Shown here in pieces: positions 20,321 to 32,398 of a DNA stretch of 64,000 bases (within the stretch, counting starts at the first letter, position 1; every line of letters begins with the position of its first letter). The notes beneath the pieces are model-generated. The model did not search any database, was not told the origin of the DNA, and saw nothing but the letters and a program-made list of their open reading frames with translations. The stretch is taken from positions 56,600,748-56,664,747 of the forward strand of contig CM038038.1 in NCBI GenBank assembly GCA_021397845.1, given 5' to 3'. Position numbers and translations under genes: made by a program. The stretch is from Areca catechu. Lineage: Eukaryota > Streptophyta > Magnoliopsida > Arecales > Arecaceae.

Positions 20321-22198
20321 TTTCTAGGCTTCAAGACATTCCTACAATAAAATTAAAGAGTGCTTTTAGATACCCAAGCTAACTTAGGTCCTTTCAGGTT
20401 AGCTGAGTTGGTTTTTTTGGGAACCCAAATCTTTCTTATATTATGGACATTTCTAATTGTATTGCAGTTAAAAGATTTATGTCCTAATCTTTTGCAAGCA
20501 AAACATTTGATTCTAGAATTTTGAAATGATTCTATTTTGAAATTATAGATACATGAAGTACAGAAATAGCAGGTCTTGCATTTAAATTCTTAGGAACATA
20601 TGAAACATGTTTTGAAATGGAAATAGTCTTTTGTAACAAAAGTTTTATAAGAATTAAACTTGGGAACAAAGTCTTTTTGTTTCACAAAAGTAGTAGCTGA
20701 AACATAATTTGAATTTGAAGCATTAAAACCTATTCTAGCTTTATTTCCCAAATTCTTTGTTCTTTAAGAATTAACTCAAGATTATTAAAAGATAAAGTTA
20801 ATCTTTCAACGAGTGGCTTGAGTTTTTCTACCTCCTTCTTTAGCTCATTGTTTTCTTTTGCAAAACATTGTTTTTGTTATTCAATTCATTATTCGCATTT
20901 TTCAAATCATTGCATTTTTCAGAAAAGATGTGAAGTTCCTTTTTCAGTAAATTGTTCTTTTCCAAAACTTCATTTTTCTCTTTGAGTAAAGAATCATTGA
21001 TATGCTTTAATGATCTAATCTTTACTCTAGCCTTTTTAAATTCAAATAGTAAATCATGGAATACAGAATTTAATTCTTCAAAAGTAAATTCATTCTAAGT
21101 ATCGGGAGAATTTATCTCATCCTCGTGACACATTAGACATAGATTTGTTGTTTTCGTGGTCTCTTCTTCTTCAGTTGAAGTGGAGTCTTCACTATCGCTC
21201 CACGTGGCAACCATCACTTTCTTTTTCTTCTTTCTAAAAGATTTCTTTAGTTAAGGATAGTTCGGACGAATATGCCCTGGTTTCTTACATTCGTAGCAGG
21301 TGGGGACTTGTTCTTTATCTTTATATTTGTCCTTGTCCTTTTCTTTTGAATGTTCTCCTTGTTTATGGAATTTTCTATTATACCTTCCTTTCTTCTTTTT
21401 CATAAACTTTCTGAATCTCCTCACAACTATTGTGATGTCTTCTTCGTAGGAGGAGTCACCTTCAGTCTCTTCATCATCTTTAGATTCTAATGCAGCCTTG
21501 AATGCAATCGTTTTCTTCTTTTTCTGATCATCATCAATTCTATGCTGCATGGCTAATTTGTGAGTGATGAGAGATCCCATTAATTCATCCATTGATAGAA
21601 CATTCAAGTCTTTAGCTACCTGGATGGCTGTGACTTTAGGATCCCATTTGTCAGGAAGTTATCTCAAGATTTTCTATACTAAGTCAGCATTTGAATATAC
21701 CCTGCCAAGACTTTTCAAACCGTTAATAATATATATAAATCTAGTGTACATGGCAGAAATACTTTCATTAGGCTCCATCTTAAACAATTCATAATTATGC
21801 ACTAAAAGATTTATCTTTGAATTTTTCACTTATGAAGTTCCTTCATTGGTCACCTTAAGTTTATCCAAGATTTCCTTTGCTAAAGAGCAGATGGAAATTC
21901 TGTTAAACTCGTTTGAGTCCAAAGCACAGTAAAGCAAGTACATGGCTTTGGCATTCAATTTCCCTAATTTCATGTCATTTTCATCCAATTCCCCTTCAGG
22001 CTTAGGGACGTTCATGCCATCAATTTTAGTCATGAGAACATGTGGCCCTTTAAGAATGACCTTCCATAATTGAAAATCAACAGCTTGAATATAGATTTTC
22101 ATACGTGCTTTCCAATAAGAATAATTTGTTCCTATGAAGAGTGGAGGTCTATTGGTTGATTGGCCTTCGACCAAAGATGTACTCAAGGGATGAGCCAT
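20321..22198 (-). pseudogene. gag: Copia Gag (fragmented)
   Basis: Start ATG at 22198-22196 opens a 122-residue N-terminus (FIGTNYSYWKARMKIYIQ, typical Copia Gag). A further segment at 21251-21607 carries a lysine-rich stretch and a knuckle CYECKKPGHIRPNY whose last cysteine is lost. A second, intact knuckle CFACKRLGHKSFNC lies near 20470-20510. Stops and frame changes separate these parts, including a coiled-coil-like AT-rich stretch at 20760-21120. The two-knuckle layout fits SIRE-like elements. Confidence 0.78.
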
Positions 22199-22229
22199 CT
22201 ATCTTTACTCTAGTGTATTTAAAGACTCT

Positions 22230-22241
22230 GCTCTAATACCA
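22230..22241 (-). promoter_or_regulatory. Primer binding site (Copia)
   Basis: Minus strand TGGTATTAGAGC: initiator tRNA-Met type with one C-to-T change, two bases inside the LTR end at 22244. Confidence 0.82.
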
Positions 22242-22243
22242 GT

Positions 22244-23940
22244 TGTTGCCCAGGTGGCTACCCAAGAGGGGGGTGAATTGGGACTTTAAAAAATTTAAGT
22301 AATGTGCAATTTCAAAATCTTTTGCAAGTGGTAGGTGCTGTGATAAGGTTATAGAATGTAGAAGCTAAACAAAATCAAGAGAGCATAATACAAACACACC
22401 AAATTTATAGTGGTTCAGAGTAACCCAGCTCCTACGTCCACTATCCAAGATACCACTTGGAATTTCCACTATGTTCATACCTGAATACAGTAGGATTATT
22501 TTATAGGATCACAATCCAAAACCTTTACACTTTGGTTTTACGGGATCACCAAAGAAAACCCAACACCCTTTGGTTTTAAACAGGCTCACCAAAGAAACCC
22601 AACTTGATTTTCACAGGATCACCAAGAACCTATTTGGTTTTTCAATTGAGCTCACCAATAACCCAACAATTAAAATATTGAATTGAAAATAAATGCAACA
22701 AGAAATGACAAACTCAAGTTGTCAGATAGTTGCCGGTGTAGCTCGTTGGAAGTCCACTTGAATGCACTTGAGTAAGCTTTAATGGCTTCAGTGGCTTCTT
22801 CTCAAAGTTGCTTCAAGCTTTAGATCATAGTTGGTGAAGACATGAAGATTGACTTTAATGCTCTTGTGCTCTTTTGCTATTGGTTGGTAGAATATTCAAT
22901 GGATGCCTCTTTTCTTTGAAGAACTCTCTTATTAATTACTTCAAGGAAGTTTAAATCCTTCAAATTTAAAGTCTTCCATCATCCCAAGCCAGTTCTAGCC
23001 ATTGTAGATTATTGGGTAATGATTTTTGACCGTTGGAGCACCTTTGAGCATTCAAAAATAAATTCTGGAACTAGTCGTTAGATACCTGGAAGTGACATTC
23101 GAGTCGGCTCAGATTCCTTCGAGTCGGCTCAGATCTTTCGAGTCGATGGGTCGAGTCGCCGAATCCTCAATATAGTCAGCTCTGTGTCACAGGGTGCAAA
23201 ACAACACTCTAGACAAGTCGGCTCTTTTCAGCTTGGGTTGGCTCGAACTTGAATCTTAAACTCGAAGAGTCAGCTCTCTTCAGCTCGGGTCGACTCTTCT
23301 TCTCAATTTTGAAAAATCTTACTCTGGAAGAGTTGGCTCGAAGCAGTTCGGGTCGGCTCACTTTCTTAGGCGGTCAGAATTAGGTCTGACGGAGTTGGCT
23401 CTTTCTAGTTCGGGTTGGCTCGCCTGGCTGTTCTCAGAAAGCTTCAGAAAATGGACTCTGGAGGAGTCATCTCGGACATATTCCAGTCGACTCGGATTCC
23501 CTCGAGTTGGCTCGCTTTCCATCGAGTTGGCTTGGATTACTGCGTTCCAGAATCCTTGCTGCATGCTAGTAAGCAGAGTTGGCTCTTCTTTTCTTTGGGT
23601 TGGCTCGAGTGTCTTCTTTAAGATTTTTACAATTTGAACTTAAAAAAAACTCTCACCAACTCTTTTACAATTTCACACAAACCAACTCAAAAACAAAATC
23701 TAAGGCACACACGCTTATAGAAGTAACCCTTTTAGTTTAATTTTCTTAGCATTTTTGATTGGGTTCTTCTTTACAATAACACTTACAACACAACTCAAGC
23801 AAGAAAATATGAGAGTAGGAGTTGAAGTTTGAACATGAAATTCACCCTTCAAAAACTTGTCAAACACTTGAAGAGTTGTCAGAAATAAATGTACATGCTC
23901 TAATATTTGGTTATCATCAAAATCACTTATGGGGTCAACA
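22244..23940 (-). repeat. 5' LTR of the Copia element
   Basis: About 1697 bp, minus sense TGTTGACCCC ... GGGCAACA, followed by the primer site and gag. It contains a cluster of degenerate 'gagtcggctc' repeats (about 23100-23620). No second copy in the window, so the outer border depends on the terminal motif and on the resumption of H4 gag at 23941. Confidence 0.82.
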
Positions 23941-24149
23941 GGTTTGGTTTATTTGATTGATTTGAGTGGTCAATTGGGCAAGTTGGGTTTGGGTTTGGTC
24001 AATCTTCTGATTCAATTGGGTATTGGTTTGGTCAAATTTGAAGTCCATCTTTTCACTCAGGACTTTTATGAGGGCTTCTAGATTGGACTCCATGGATGAA
24101 CTAGGTTGGGTTTCAACTTCTGGTAATGGGTTCCTAGTCTAGTGGTCAT
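23941..24149 (-). pseudogene. gag: H4 Gag N-terminus (cut by Copia)
   Basis: ATG at 24149-24147 opens a frame that shifts by one base within the first codons. It then reads a chromovirus-type Gag start rich in glutamine and asparagine (NTQLNQKIDQTQTQLAQLTT), likely a coiled coil. It ends abruptly at the Copia LTR. Comparison with H3 gag (52474) supports the start. Confidence 0.65.
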
Positions 24150-25231
24150 ACACTCAATCAAGCAATCATAATGAGATGATGCAGTGAAGCATGCAAAAGA
24201 AAAAAGGTTAGTACAATCTAGGATCAGTAGTTATAGGGTTCCCTAGACTTGGAGCCAAAATTGGGTGGGTCAACTCAACTTACACTTAACCCAGTAGCTA
24301 ATCCTTCATCTGGCCAGGTAGAGGGTGGGAGTGTGGGAGGCCGCCCTTCTTTTGTAGGGACCCAATTAAAAACCACAACACCACTTAGGTCGTTTGACTC
24401 TAGACCCTCAGCCTTAGACACTAGATTTAAGTAATAGCCATAGGATTAAATGCACTAGTTTGCCCATACAGCTCAAACCCAACTTGTTGATGTCAGCTAT
24501 CCCTCTAGGGCAAATTAGGTCTAATTATTTTTAATTAGGCTTAGGTATAAATGATGATGGTTGTTTTGGGCCCAGGACAGGTGATGAAATCCTGCCTTGA
24601 TGTTAGATAGTGATTGCCTTTAAGATTAGGTTAATCAGATGATGGTACTCAATGATCCTTATGCAATCTAAAACAATCAAAAAATAAAATGTTTTATGTT
24701 TGTTTTATGATGTGGCAAGTTAGGTTTGAGTTTATTAGGTTAGCAAACAACTTGGGCTTGGGATTGGGGTGTGTGGAAGTTGATTAGGTTAGGTTGAGTC
24801 AAGGTGCAAAATAGCAGAATTCAAAAACACAGGATTTCAGAAGATGCAAAATTTGATACAGTTACTGATGCATAAAAAAATCAAAAAAATTCCAAGACAT
24901 AGGATGGACGGTAAACATGAACTCTACCAAATTTGATGTAGAACAAAATTAGATGATGATGCAAATCCAAGGGTTTTTGGACTGCTACAGAAATCATAGG
25001 ATTTTTGTTAGGATTTCTAATATGCCAGATTTTAGTGAATTAGGTTTTTTATAAAAATAACTAAAAATTATGATAAAATAGAGGACAAAATAGATAACAC
25101 TTAATGCAAATTTCACAAAAAAGTAAAATTCCTAGGTGGTCAAAATCAGATGAAGAATAGACACCTAATGCAGCTAGCAGGATGCAAAAATTAGGGTTTG
25201 TGAATCTAATGCAGATAAAAACTATCCTAAA
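24150..25231 (-). other. 5' leader of H4
   Basis: AT-rich noncoding leader between primer site and gag, sharing short blocks with the H3 leader (52475-53298). Nothing coding supported. Confidence 0.6.
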
Positions 25232-25246
25232 CCCGCTATGATACCA
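25232..25246 (-). promoter_or_regulatory. Primer binding site (H4)
   Basis: Minus strand TGGTATCATAGCGGG, a tRNA-iMet-type site with one substitution in the first 12 bases, six bases inside the LTR end at 25253. Confidence 0.7.
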
Positions 25247-25252
25247 AACTAA

Positions 25253-27086
25253 TGTGGGATGAGCCTAAGACTGATGAAAAATATTAATTTTTTTTATATT
25301 TTTTTAGACATTAATTCAGTGGCTAAAGACCCGAAAATAAGTAAAGAATCGGCATGATGACTAGTAATGCTAGAAACTATCATACCTGCAGGAAGACACA
25401 TGCAGAATAATAAAGGTCAAGATTTGGAAATTCAGAAACTACAGGTTTAGGATAGCTAATCTTCAACAAATCAGATATCAAGAGAAGAGAAGGATGTTAC
25501 CAGTCAGAGATTTGAAGAACTTCTGATGAAGAGATCACTCAGCACTCTGATTGGAGTCTGGATGATGAAGCTCGGTTCCCTTGAATTTGATTATTGATTT
25601 GGGTGGTCCTGGAGGCAAGGAAAGCATCCTTTGGGGAGGTGAAACACCTCAGGGATCCTGCAAGCATATGAGGTCAATCAAAATAGAAAATAAATAAAGG
25701 TAAAAAAACTAGGGTTTGAAAGAAAGGAATTAGGGTTTCGTTTGCTAGCAGATGGAGGGGGAAGAAGGCTCTTTGCTTTGGATGGCTGATGGCTGCTTCT
25801 CCTTGGGTGTCTTAGGGATTGAATGATGGTGCTTGGTTAGCCAAATCTTGGAAGAACTAAGGCATACAAAACAACTCACACACCTTAAACACAAGAACAC
25901 AAGAACTTAACTCAAAATTTTAGCAGCGTTTTAATTCATGAATAAAGATTGCTTACAAGAGGGGGAGGGGTGGGGTATTTATAGATGTTCCCCGAGTCCT
26001 CTCCTAGTTGGGATAGGATTACAAAGTTGAGAGGGAGAGGGATTACAAGTTTGCTTAAGACTAGGAGAATACACTTTGAATGAAAATAAATCTAATTCTC
26101 CTTATTCTACTTGGATTTTTCTCCTCATTTGACTCGGTCCAAGGGCTCTCTTTGGGCTTGGGCACCAATATGGAGTTAGGCTTGGTTTTAGGGCAGCAAG
26201 GGAAATCCTTCTTTGGATTGGTGCATGGGCTTTGGGCCCTAGAAGCTAGGGTGCCCTGGTATCAGCATATTCCTTGGAATCTTGGTTCTGGGGCTCATGG
26301 GCTTGATTCTTGGGCTTGGAATCTCTTGGCCTGGGGTGTTGGCATATTCCTAGAATCATGGGACACCTGGCATATTCCGGAGCATCTGGAGGGAATCTGG
26401 CATTTGGAATGGCATCTAGAGGGAATCAGGGCATCTTGGACACTTGGATGGCATACATGGTCCAATTGGATGTTGTGAAGACCTCTGGCTCTTGGATGAG
26501 GCCTGGTGGAACTCCAAAATGGGGTAACCTTCTCTCTTGTACAAAAATTGGACTCATACTAGACTTATACTAAAATACAAGACTTGATATTGGATTGGGG
26601 TTGAGACACAATTAACTAGTCTCAACTTATTAAAGGACTCAATCTTGCTTGATTACAAAATTGTGACACATGACTAAGGTTCTAAAAAAATCCTAATCAG
26701 TAAACCAAATGGGATCCAGGGATCTGTGTCTAATCCTGGTGTTCCACCAGCCTCATCTTGATGAGTTGGGGCTTCATTCTCTAGGGTATGGGCAGCATGA
26801 ACAAGGGACCTGGATGCTTTACTGATGCAGTTCCAACAATCCTCCTCTTGAGCATGAAAGTTATAGGACTCATATGACTGAATTGAAACTAGGTGGACTT
26901 CTTGACTGGACTTACAAATGGACTAAACAAGGAACTTCCACTGACTCAATGAATCCAACTGGCTCACTTTGTTACAGGACTCACAAAATTTGGACTTCAT
27001 TACAAGACATAATAAAAATTGACCAACACATGACTTAGAGGTCAAATTGAAGCTTAAAGTCTATGTCTGATTTGATGTCCCCATCA
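25253..27086 (-). repeat. 5' LTR of H4
   Basis: About 1834 bp on the minus strand from TGATGGGGACATC to GCTCATCCCACA. A minus TATAAATA box is at 25976-25983. Part of it (about 26520-26750) matches the stub at 61038-61238 in the opposite orientation. Confidence 0.75.
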
Positions 27087-27091
27087 ATCAT

Positions 27092-27250
27092 GTTACCTTA
27101 TGGTTTTAGGTAATCCAAGAATAAAGTCCATGCTAAGATCTTACCATGGACAATCCGGTACAGGAAGTGGGGTATATAAGCCAGTGTTTTGCTTCTACTA
27201 TTTAGCAACAACACAAGTTCAACATCTAGCTACGATTTGGGCAACATTTC
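27092..27250 (-). pseudogene. pol: H3 integrase core, start
   Basis: The minus strand reads GLYTPLPVPDCPW, a stop (TGG-TAA junction), then DLSMDFILGLPKTIR. This is the beginning of the Gypsy integrase core with its first catalytic aspartate. It ends at the H4 junction (27086). The right part connects across solo LTR C to the zinc-binding domain at 28947. Confidence 0.75.
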
Positions 27251-28946
27251 TGATGCAGCGCGAAAGCTCTGATACCAAAAATGATGCAGCACGAAAGCTC
27301 TGATACCAAAAATGATGGAGAACAAATAAAGGGACGCGATGCGGAAGTAAATTAAGATTAACTAATTTTTTTTTTTTGTTGTTTTTATATGTTTGTAGAA
27401 GTTGGCTTCAAATCAAAGAAAAGTTAACCTAATATTGATAGATACTAATATGATAATTGAAAGCACAATTTTAAGGAAACTAAAGTATCAGAGTAGTTCA
27501 GAAGCAACGGATCGCTGGGGGTTGAGAAACTCCCAGACCTAGGGTTTCACTCCGAGCTTTCAACAAAACAGAAATAAAGAGAAGGGAAGGTTTATCTAAC
27601 CAGACAATGATCTTCACAGATTTTGGTGGAAGAACTCTCCCGAGCAGATTGTTGGATCCTCGGAGTCGGATATCTTCGTAATGGATCCTCCAATACTGGT
27701 CCTTTGGCGGGTTGGCTTCTCCTGAACTCAAGATCTAGAAGAGAAGAAAAACAATTGATGGAATCAGAGAGTCAAGGAAAAGATTTACCAGGTTGATGAA
27801 CTTGAAGATCGAAATTGCTGAAAACTGGATTCTCCTGGATGCTGATGTGATTTCCTTGGAACTTGCTCTGGATCTGAAGTAGCCGGACTGGATCTGGATG
27901 AAGGTGGACGGCCTGGACTTGTAGAGAGAGAGAGGCCGTGGGAGATGGATTGATCTAGGTTTTGGTGGATGGAAAATAATGAAAGGTGGCTAGGGTTTTG
28001 GAATTTCAAGTGGCTAACCTAGGGTTTTGGATAAAGATGGAGATCTCTCACCTCCTCAAGGCTCCAATGGAACCCGGATTACCCCCTCACGGAGCTCAAC
28101 ACTTAGAATAGTGCGGAAGAAGAGAAACCTAGGTTGCTCAACACAAGAGAATAGCAAAATAATTTTTCTTCATTGATTTTCAAAGTTACAAAGAGAGGTC
28201 TATTATATAGACCTAAAATTTTCTCCTAGCTTGTACAAATTCCCATGTGGGACTAAACTCTTCCAACCCCTAGATTAGGTAGAAAATCCTCTCCCTTGGC
28301 CGACCAAGAGTCCAAAAAAAATTGGGACGACCATAAAGGAATTGTTTTGGAACTTTTATGGCACCTCCTTTGGAGTTGGATTTGGATTTGGAGTCCTCTT
28401 CTTCTTATGGTATTTCTTCTTTTCTTCCACTCCAAGTTAAGCTCTTTGATTTTGATTTGAACTTCAATTAGGAGTAGGTTGGATGTCCTTCTTTGATTTC
28501 TTCTCCAAGAGAAGTTTTCTTCCTTCTTTGCTTAGGTAAATTAGGCAGGTGTGGGCGCCTCCTTTAATTTAGCCTCCAATTTGATTTTTTCTTCTTTGGA
28601 TGTGGGGACCATGACATTGGGATGCCTCTATGGCGCCTCCTGGACTCTGGCGTGTGCTCGGAGTGTGGCTGGGCGTGTGGCTTGGAGTGTGGCCTCCACT
28701 TGCTTGAACCTTGAGTTGATTGGAAGAGAAATGTGGCACCATTTTGGACCAAATTGAAACCACATTGGGACTTGCACCGAGTCAACATGACTCAACAAAA
28801 TTTAAATGGTGACTCAAGAAATAAATAAAATAAATAAACTGGTTGACCAGGTCAACCTTTATTACAAACCCTAATTTCTCGGGCAATGTCAATCAGAGAT
28901 CCAAATGGAGCTCTGAAGTCTTCTTCTGAGTCTGGTGCCCGCACCA
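27251..28946 (-). repeat. Solo LTR of family X (copy C)
   Basis: A single 1696-bp LTR (TGATGCAGCG ... GGTGCCCGCACCA, plus sense) is flanked by a perfect ATTTC duplication (27246-27250 and 28947-28951), with no internal region. This is the product of LTR-LTR recombination of a former full element within H3 integrase. Three 31-bp units are at the left end (27251-27330). A minus TATA-like CTATATAATA is at 28201-28210. Confidence 0.95.
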
Positions 28947-29250
28947 ATTTCACTTAAGATTTGGCCAATAGAATTGGTCCTCTAGTGCTAAAATGGTCTT
29001 ATTTCTACCGAAATGTCTAGCTAAACTTCTTGCATGTGTCTCCCAAATCAAGAAGTCTCTAAGGGAAGTATTAGGAATACATAGCTTACTTCCCTTAAAA
29101 AGATAACCATCTTGAATAGTATATTCACTAAATGAACTAGACGGTCCTTGTTTGACGGCCTTATAAATTTCACCAAAGTCAATGCAATTCTCATATTCAT
29201 CCTTTAATTTCTCAAATCCCACAACTCTAGTACTAACATAGTTCAAAAGT
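28947..29250 (-). pseudogene. pol: H3 integrase zinc-binding domain
   Basis: A 98-residue frame ends in the HARSLARHFGRNKTILALE / FYWPNLK segment, the histidine half of the HHCC domain preceding the Gypsy integrase core. The preceding residues (IQDGYLFKGSKLCIP) are the usual linker from RNase H. The cysteine pair should be just beyond solo LTR C. Confidence 0.8.
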
Positions 29251-29691
29251 ATAAATCATCTACTAAGCGCATCAGCAACCTTGTTATCAGTACCCGATTG
29301 ATGTCTCAGAACAAAAGTATAGGCCTAAATATATTCAACCCATTTTCCATGCCAAGGATTTAATTTTTTTTGCGAGTTAAGGAATCAATGTGCTTCATGA
29401 TTCGAATAAAGTACAAACTCCTATGGTAGCAAATAATATCTCTAATATCTTAGGGCTTGGACTACCGCATATAATTTCCTTATTATAAGTCAAGTATTTC
29501 AATTTAGCATCATTTAATTTCTTGCTAAAAAAAGCAACCGGGTGATTTTCCTGACTCTAAACTCCTCCAATTTCTATACTTGAGGCATCACAAGCAACTT
29601 CAAAAACTTTCGAAAAGTCTGGTAACCTCAAAATTGGGGCTTGGGTCATCTTGTCCTTAATTTCTAGGAAGGCTTTATTGGCATTATTGGT
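29251..29691 (-). pseudogene. pol: H3 RNase H
   Basis: Multiple stops, but RLPDFSKVFEVACDASS and HPVAFFSKKLNDAKLKY can be read on the minus strand just after the RT thumb. This is the Gypsy RNase H start. The rest is too degraded to follow residue by residue. Confidence 0.7.
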
Positions 29692-30425
29692 TCACTCAAA
29701 AGCTCCTTTCCTCATATAATCAGTAATAGGTGCAACAATTATACTAAACCCTCGAATAAATCTCTTATAGAAGGTAGCTAATCCATGAAAGCTATGAACA
29801 TCGTGTGCGCACTTAGGTATAGGCCACTCAACTATAGACTTGATCTTCTCAAGGTCAATAGATGCTCCTTCAGTAGTCACTACAAAGCCTAAGAAAATAA
29901 TCCTCGGTGTCATGAAACCACATTTCTTCAAGTTAGCATTTAGATTATCTTCTCTAATAACATGACATACTTGTTAAAGATGGTTTAAGTGATCCTTCTT
30001 AGTTTTACTATATATGAGGATGTCATCAAAATAAACCACTATAAATTTTCCAGTAAAATATTTTAGAACTTGAGTCATAATCTTCATAAAAGTACTAGGT
30101 GCATTTGATAAGCCAAAAGGAATCACTAACCATTCATATAAGCCATCCTTAGTCTTAAAAGCAGTTTTCCCTTCATCCCCAAGTCTAATTCTAATCAAAT
30201 GATAGCCACCCTTAAGGTCTATCTTTAAAAAGATGGTAGCATCGGCCATCATATCTAGCATGTTATCAAGTCGAGGTATTGGAAATCTATATTTCTTCGT
30301 AATCTTGTTGATGGCTCTACTATCGATACACATTCATCAAGTGTCATCTTTTTTACGAGTCAAAAGAGCTGGAATGGCACATGAACTTAAGCTTTTTATA
30401 ATAAATCCTTTTCTAAGAAGATCCT
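29692..30425 (-). pseudogene. pol: H3 reverse transcriptase
   Basis: The frame at 29974-30333 holds CIDSRAINKITKKYRFPIPR, DLKGGYHLIRI, the PFGLSNAPSTFM block and the catalytic YFDD (FIVVYFDDILIYS). After stops near 29970 the thumb region (FLGFVVTTEGASID) follows at 29692-29931. The RT start lies across Tat2: joining 30421-30425 to 50507 gives a continuous PHYRLNPTEHKE ... FIIKSLSSCAIPALL, one stop apart. This confirms Tat2 as an insertion. Confidence 0.88.
30421..30425. repeat. Target site duplication ATCCT (Tat2, left)
   Basis: ATCCT precedes the Tat2 LTR and recurs at 50502-50506 after the second LTR. Confidence 0.93.
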
Positions 30426-31942
30426 TGATGTGGCGAGATCGCTGACGTGGATAGTTGACAGGCGCCATATTAAAGAAGACCGCCACGACGGACGCCAAGG
30501 CAACACCCCAACCCGAACCACTTTGCCGAGCTGAGCTGAGCTAAGCCCCATTAAGGCGATGGGCCGAGCTTCGTCCTTCGCCAGGTCACGCCCGCATGCT
30601 CGGGACACCTAGGCCAGAGCCGTCCTTCACCAGGTCGCACCCACAAGCTTGGGATGCCTAGGCCGGAGCCATCCACTGCCCTACAAAGCGAGACCCTCGA
30701 AGGCTAGTGCCCTGCGACCGAGGTTGAGCTCAGCGCTCACCCGTCGATGTGGAGCCTCTCCGAATGCACGCCCTCTGGATCAAGTCCATCCTCCGCCCTC
30801 CAGAGCGAGACCCTCGGAGGCTAGTGCCCTGCGGTCGAAGTCGAGCTCAGTGCTCACCCGCCGATGTGGAGCCTCTCCGAGCGTGCGCCCTCTAGATCGG
30901 GTCCGTCCTCCACCCTCCATAGCGAGACCCTCGGAGGCTAGTGCCCTGCGGTCGAGGTCGAGCTCAGTGCTCACCCGTCAATGTGGAGCCTCTCCGAGAA
31001 CATGCCCTCTGGACCGGGTCTGTCCTCCGCCCTCCAGAGCGAGACCCTCGGAGGCTAGTACCCTACGATCAAGGTCGAGCTTAGCGCTCACCCATCGATA
31101 TGGAGCCTCTCTGAGTGCGCGCCCTTTGGACCGGGCCCACACTCTTCATCAAGGTAATCGCACGAGCTCGGAGCACCTAGACCAGAGCAAGCCCTACCAT
31201 CCCAGGACACCGACGAGCCACCCAAGGACTATGGAGTGGCGCCTCCCATGCTGCCATGATAAACTGCCCGGCTGTACTTCCAGGGGGATGGGCCAGCCAG
31301 AAAGCACAAACCCCTAGGGTGGTGACCTCCGAATAGAGGCTCTGACAAGCTTCCCAGAATGGAATGACAGGAGAGGATGTCAGAACGAACAGAAGCTTCC
31401 CCTACTGTCTATCAGGAAGGCATCACGTCTATGGCATGGAATCCTGCCGCATGCGCCTGCCAACCCAGCGAGGATCCCGAGGCAAGCTCCAAACGACCAA
31501 TTTTTAATTATAAAGAACAATCAACACCCCAAAAAGGGGGAGAGGTAATAACAACAATCCACCACCAACACAAGCGCAAGCTCGACCAAGAGGGCGAAGC
31601 GTCGCCACCAAAATCATGGCTGAGGGAAAACAAGGGAAACAAGGAGACATGGAGTGACATGCAACCCTTCTGTCCCCGCTATTAATCTTCCCCTGCTACG
31701 TTTTTGCCTCCTCACATCCTTCACTCCTCCTATTGTAGAGTCCATCAAGAGGAGCCCTACCGAGAGGATCTGTTCCCCTGGATCATCACTGACTTGATCA
31801 TCAGAGTGCCCCCACCAAAAACCCCGGCCCGAGTCGCTAACCCCTGTTTCGCAGGTCCAGGAGTAGAGGACCGAAAGGCAGTGAAGGGAGCGCACTCCGG
31901 CACCGGCAGCAACTACAGGCCATGACGGTCTTGGCGGCAATA
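30426..31942 (+). repeat. 5' LTR of Tat2
   Basis: 1517 bp from TGATGTGGCGAG to GGCGGCAATA (the partner ends CAACA). It contains about four 117-bp tandem units. Collinear with 48936-50501 throughout. Confidence 0.93.
30660..31140 (+). repeat. 117-bp tandem array in the Tat2 5' LTR
   Basis: The phrase 'gcgagaccctcggaggctag' recurs at about 30688, 30805, 30922 and 31039, exactly 117 bp apart. The same array is in the 3' LTR (49246, 49363, 49480, 49596). As 117 is divisible by three, it creates a repetitive open frame (30649-31317) that I do not regard as a gene. Confidence 0.92.
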
Positions 31943-31962
31943 GATTGATGCACCAGGTAGGG
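31943..31962 (+). promoter_or_regulatory. Putative primer binding site region of Tat2
   Basis: The bases right after the LTR read GATTGATGCACCAGGTAGGG. Position fits a primer site, but it is not the initiator tRNA-Met type used by the other elements and I cannot name the tRNA. The site may have mutated. Confidence 0.4.
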
Positions 31963-32398
31963 GGGACAAACCCTCCATCTCTTCACAAACGAGCCAAGTG
32001 GGAGGATGGTGACGATAAGGGCAAGGGAAGCTTCAACCAGTCGTGCGGGGGACTCCCCCTCTCGAGGGAACCCGCACTACCAAGAAGTGGAGCCACCCGC
32101 TCTGGTCCAGCCACCTCTACTAGAAGCCCAGCTGACTGTACTTGCCTAGCAGATGCAAGTCCTTGCCACGGTAGTGCGCTAGCTTCAACACCAGCACCGG
32201 TCCATGGCTACCTACCAGCTGCCAGGGACCCCGGCGGCCCATGCCACAGCTCCCAGCAATAGCCTGCGGTCCTTCCAAGGAAGGCCATCGTAGCCGTGGG
32301 CCACCACTGACAACCGGGGTAGCCATCAAGCTCCGAAGAAAAGACAACGAGCTGCCTCTGTCGACAGGGAACGCCGCTCACCAAACCTCAGGCGAGAG
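31963..32398 (+). other. Tat2 leader
   Basis: Region between primer site and the recognisable Gag. Short frames (for example 32241-32657) are not supported as proteins, although the Gag frame may begin upstream of 32399. Confidence 0.45.

Larger units (their letters stand above)
19700..23940 (-). mobile_element. Copia element, truncated (5' LTR to GAG-pre-integrase)
   Basis: Minus-strand order is 5' LTR (22244-23940), primer site, gag with two zinc knuckles, aspartic protease and the GAG-pre-integrase domain. It stops before integrase and RT; no 3' LTR is seen. LTR ends TGTTGACCCC...GGGCAACA and gag features resemble the SIRE/Maximus group, tentatively. It is inserted in the gag of H4 at 23940/23941. 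The 3' half was lost by deletion or lies elsewhere. Confidence 0.8.
23941..27086 (-). mobile_element. H4: Ty3/Gypsy element, 5' part
   Basis: Minus-strand 5' LTR (25253-27086), primer site, leader and gag start; gag is cut at 23941 by the Copia insertion and its continuation is not found. The right end abuts H3 integrase, with ATCAT (27087-27091) the expected target duplication. Leader blocks ('gggcccaggacaggtgatga') are shared with H3, marking related families. Confidence 0.78.

Noticed and set aside
23100..23620. Repeated 'gagtcggctc' phrases as a possible CRISPR-like or regulatory array
   Set aside because: Spacing and sequence are irregular, and they lie wholly inside a plant Copia LTR; this is a degenerate low-complexity LTR segment.
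30649..31317. 222-residue repetitive ORF as a candidate protein
   Set aside because: It is the 117-bp LTR array read in frame; the 3' LTR counterpart is broken at different places and there is no independent support.
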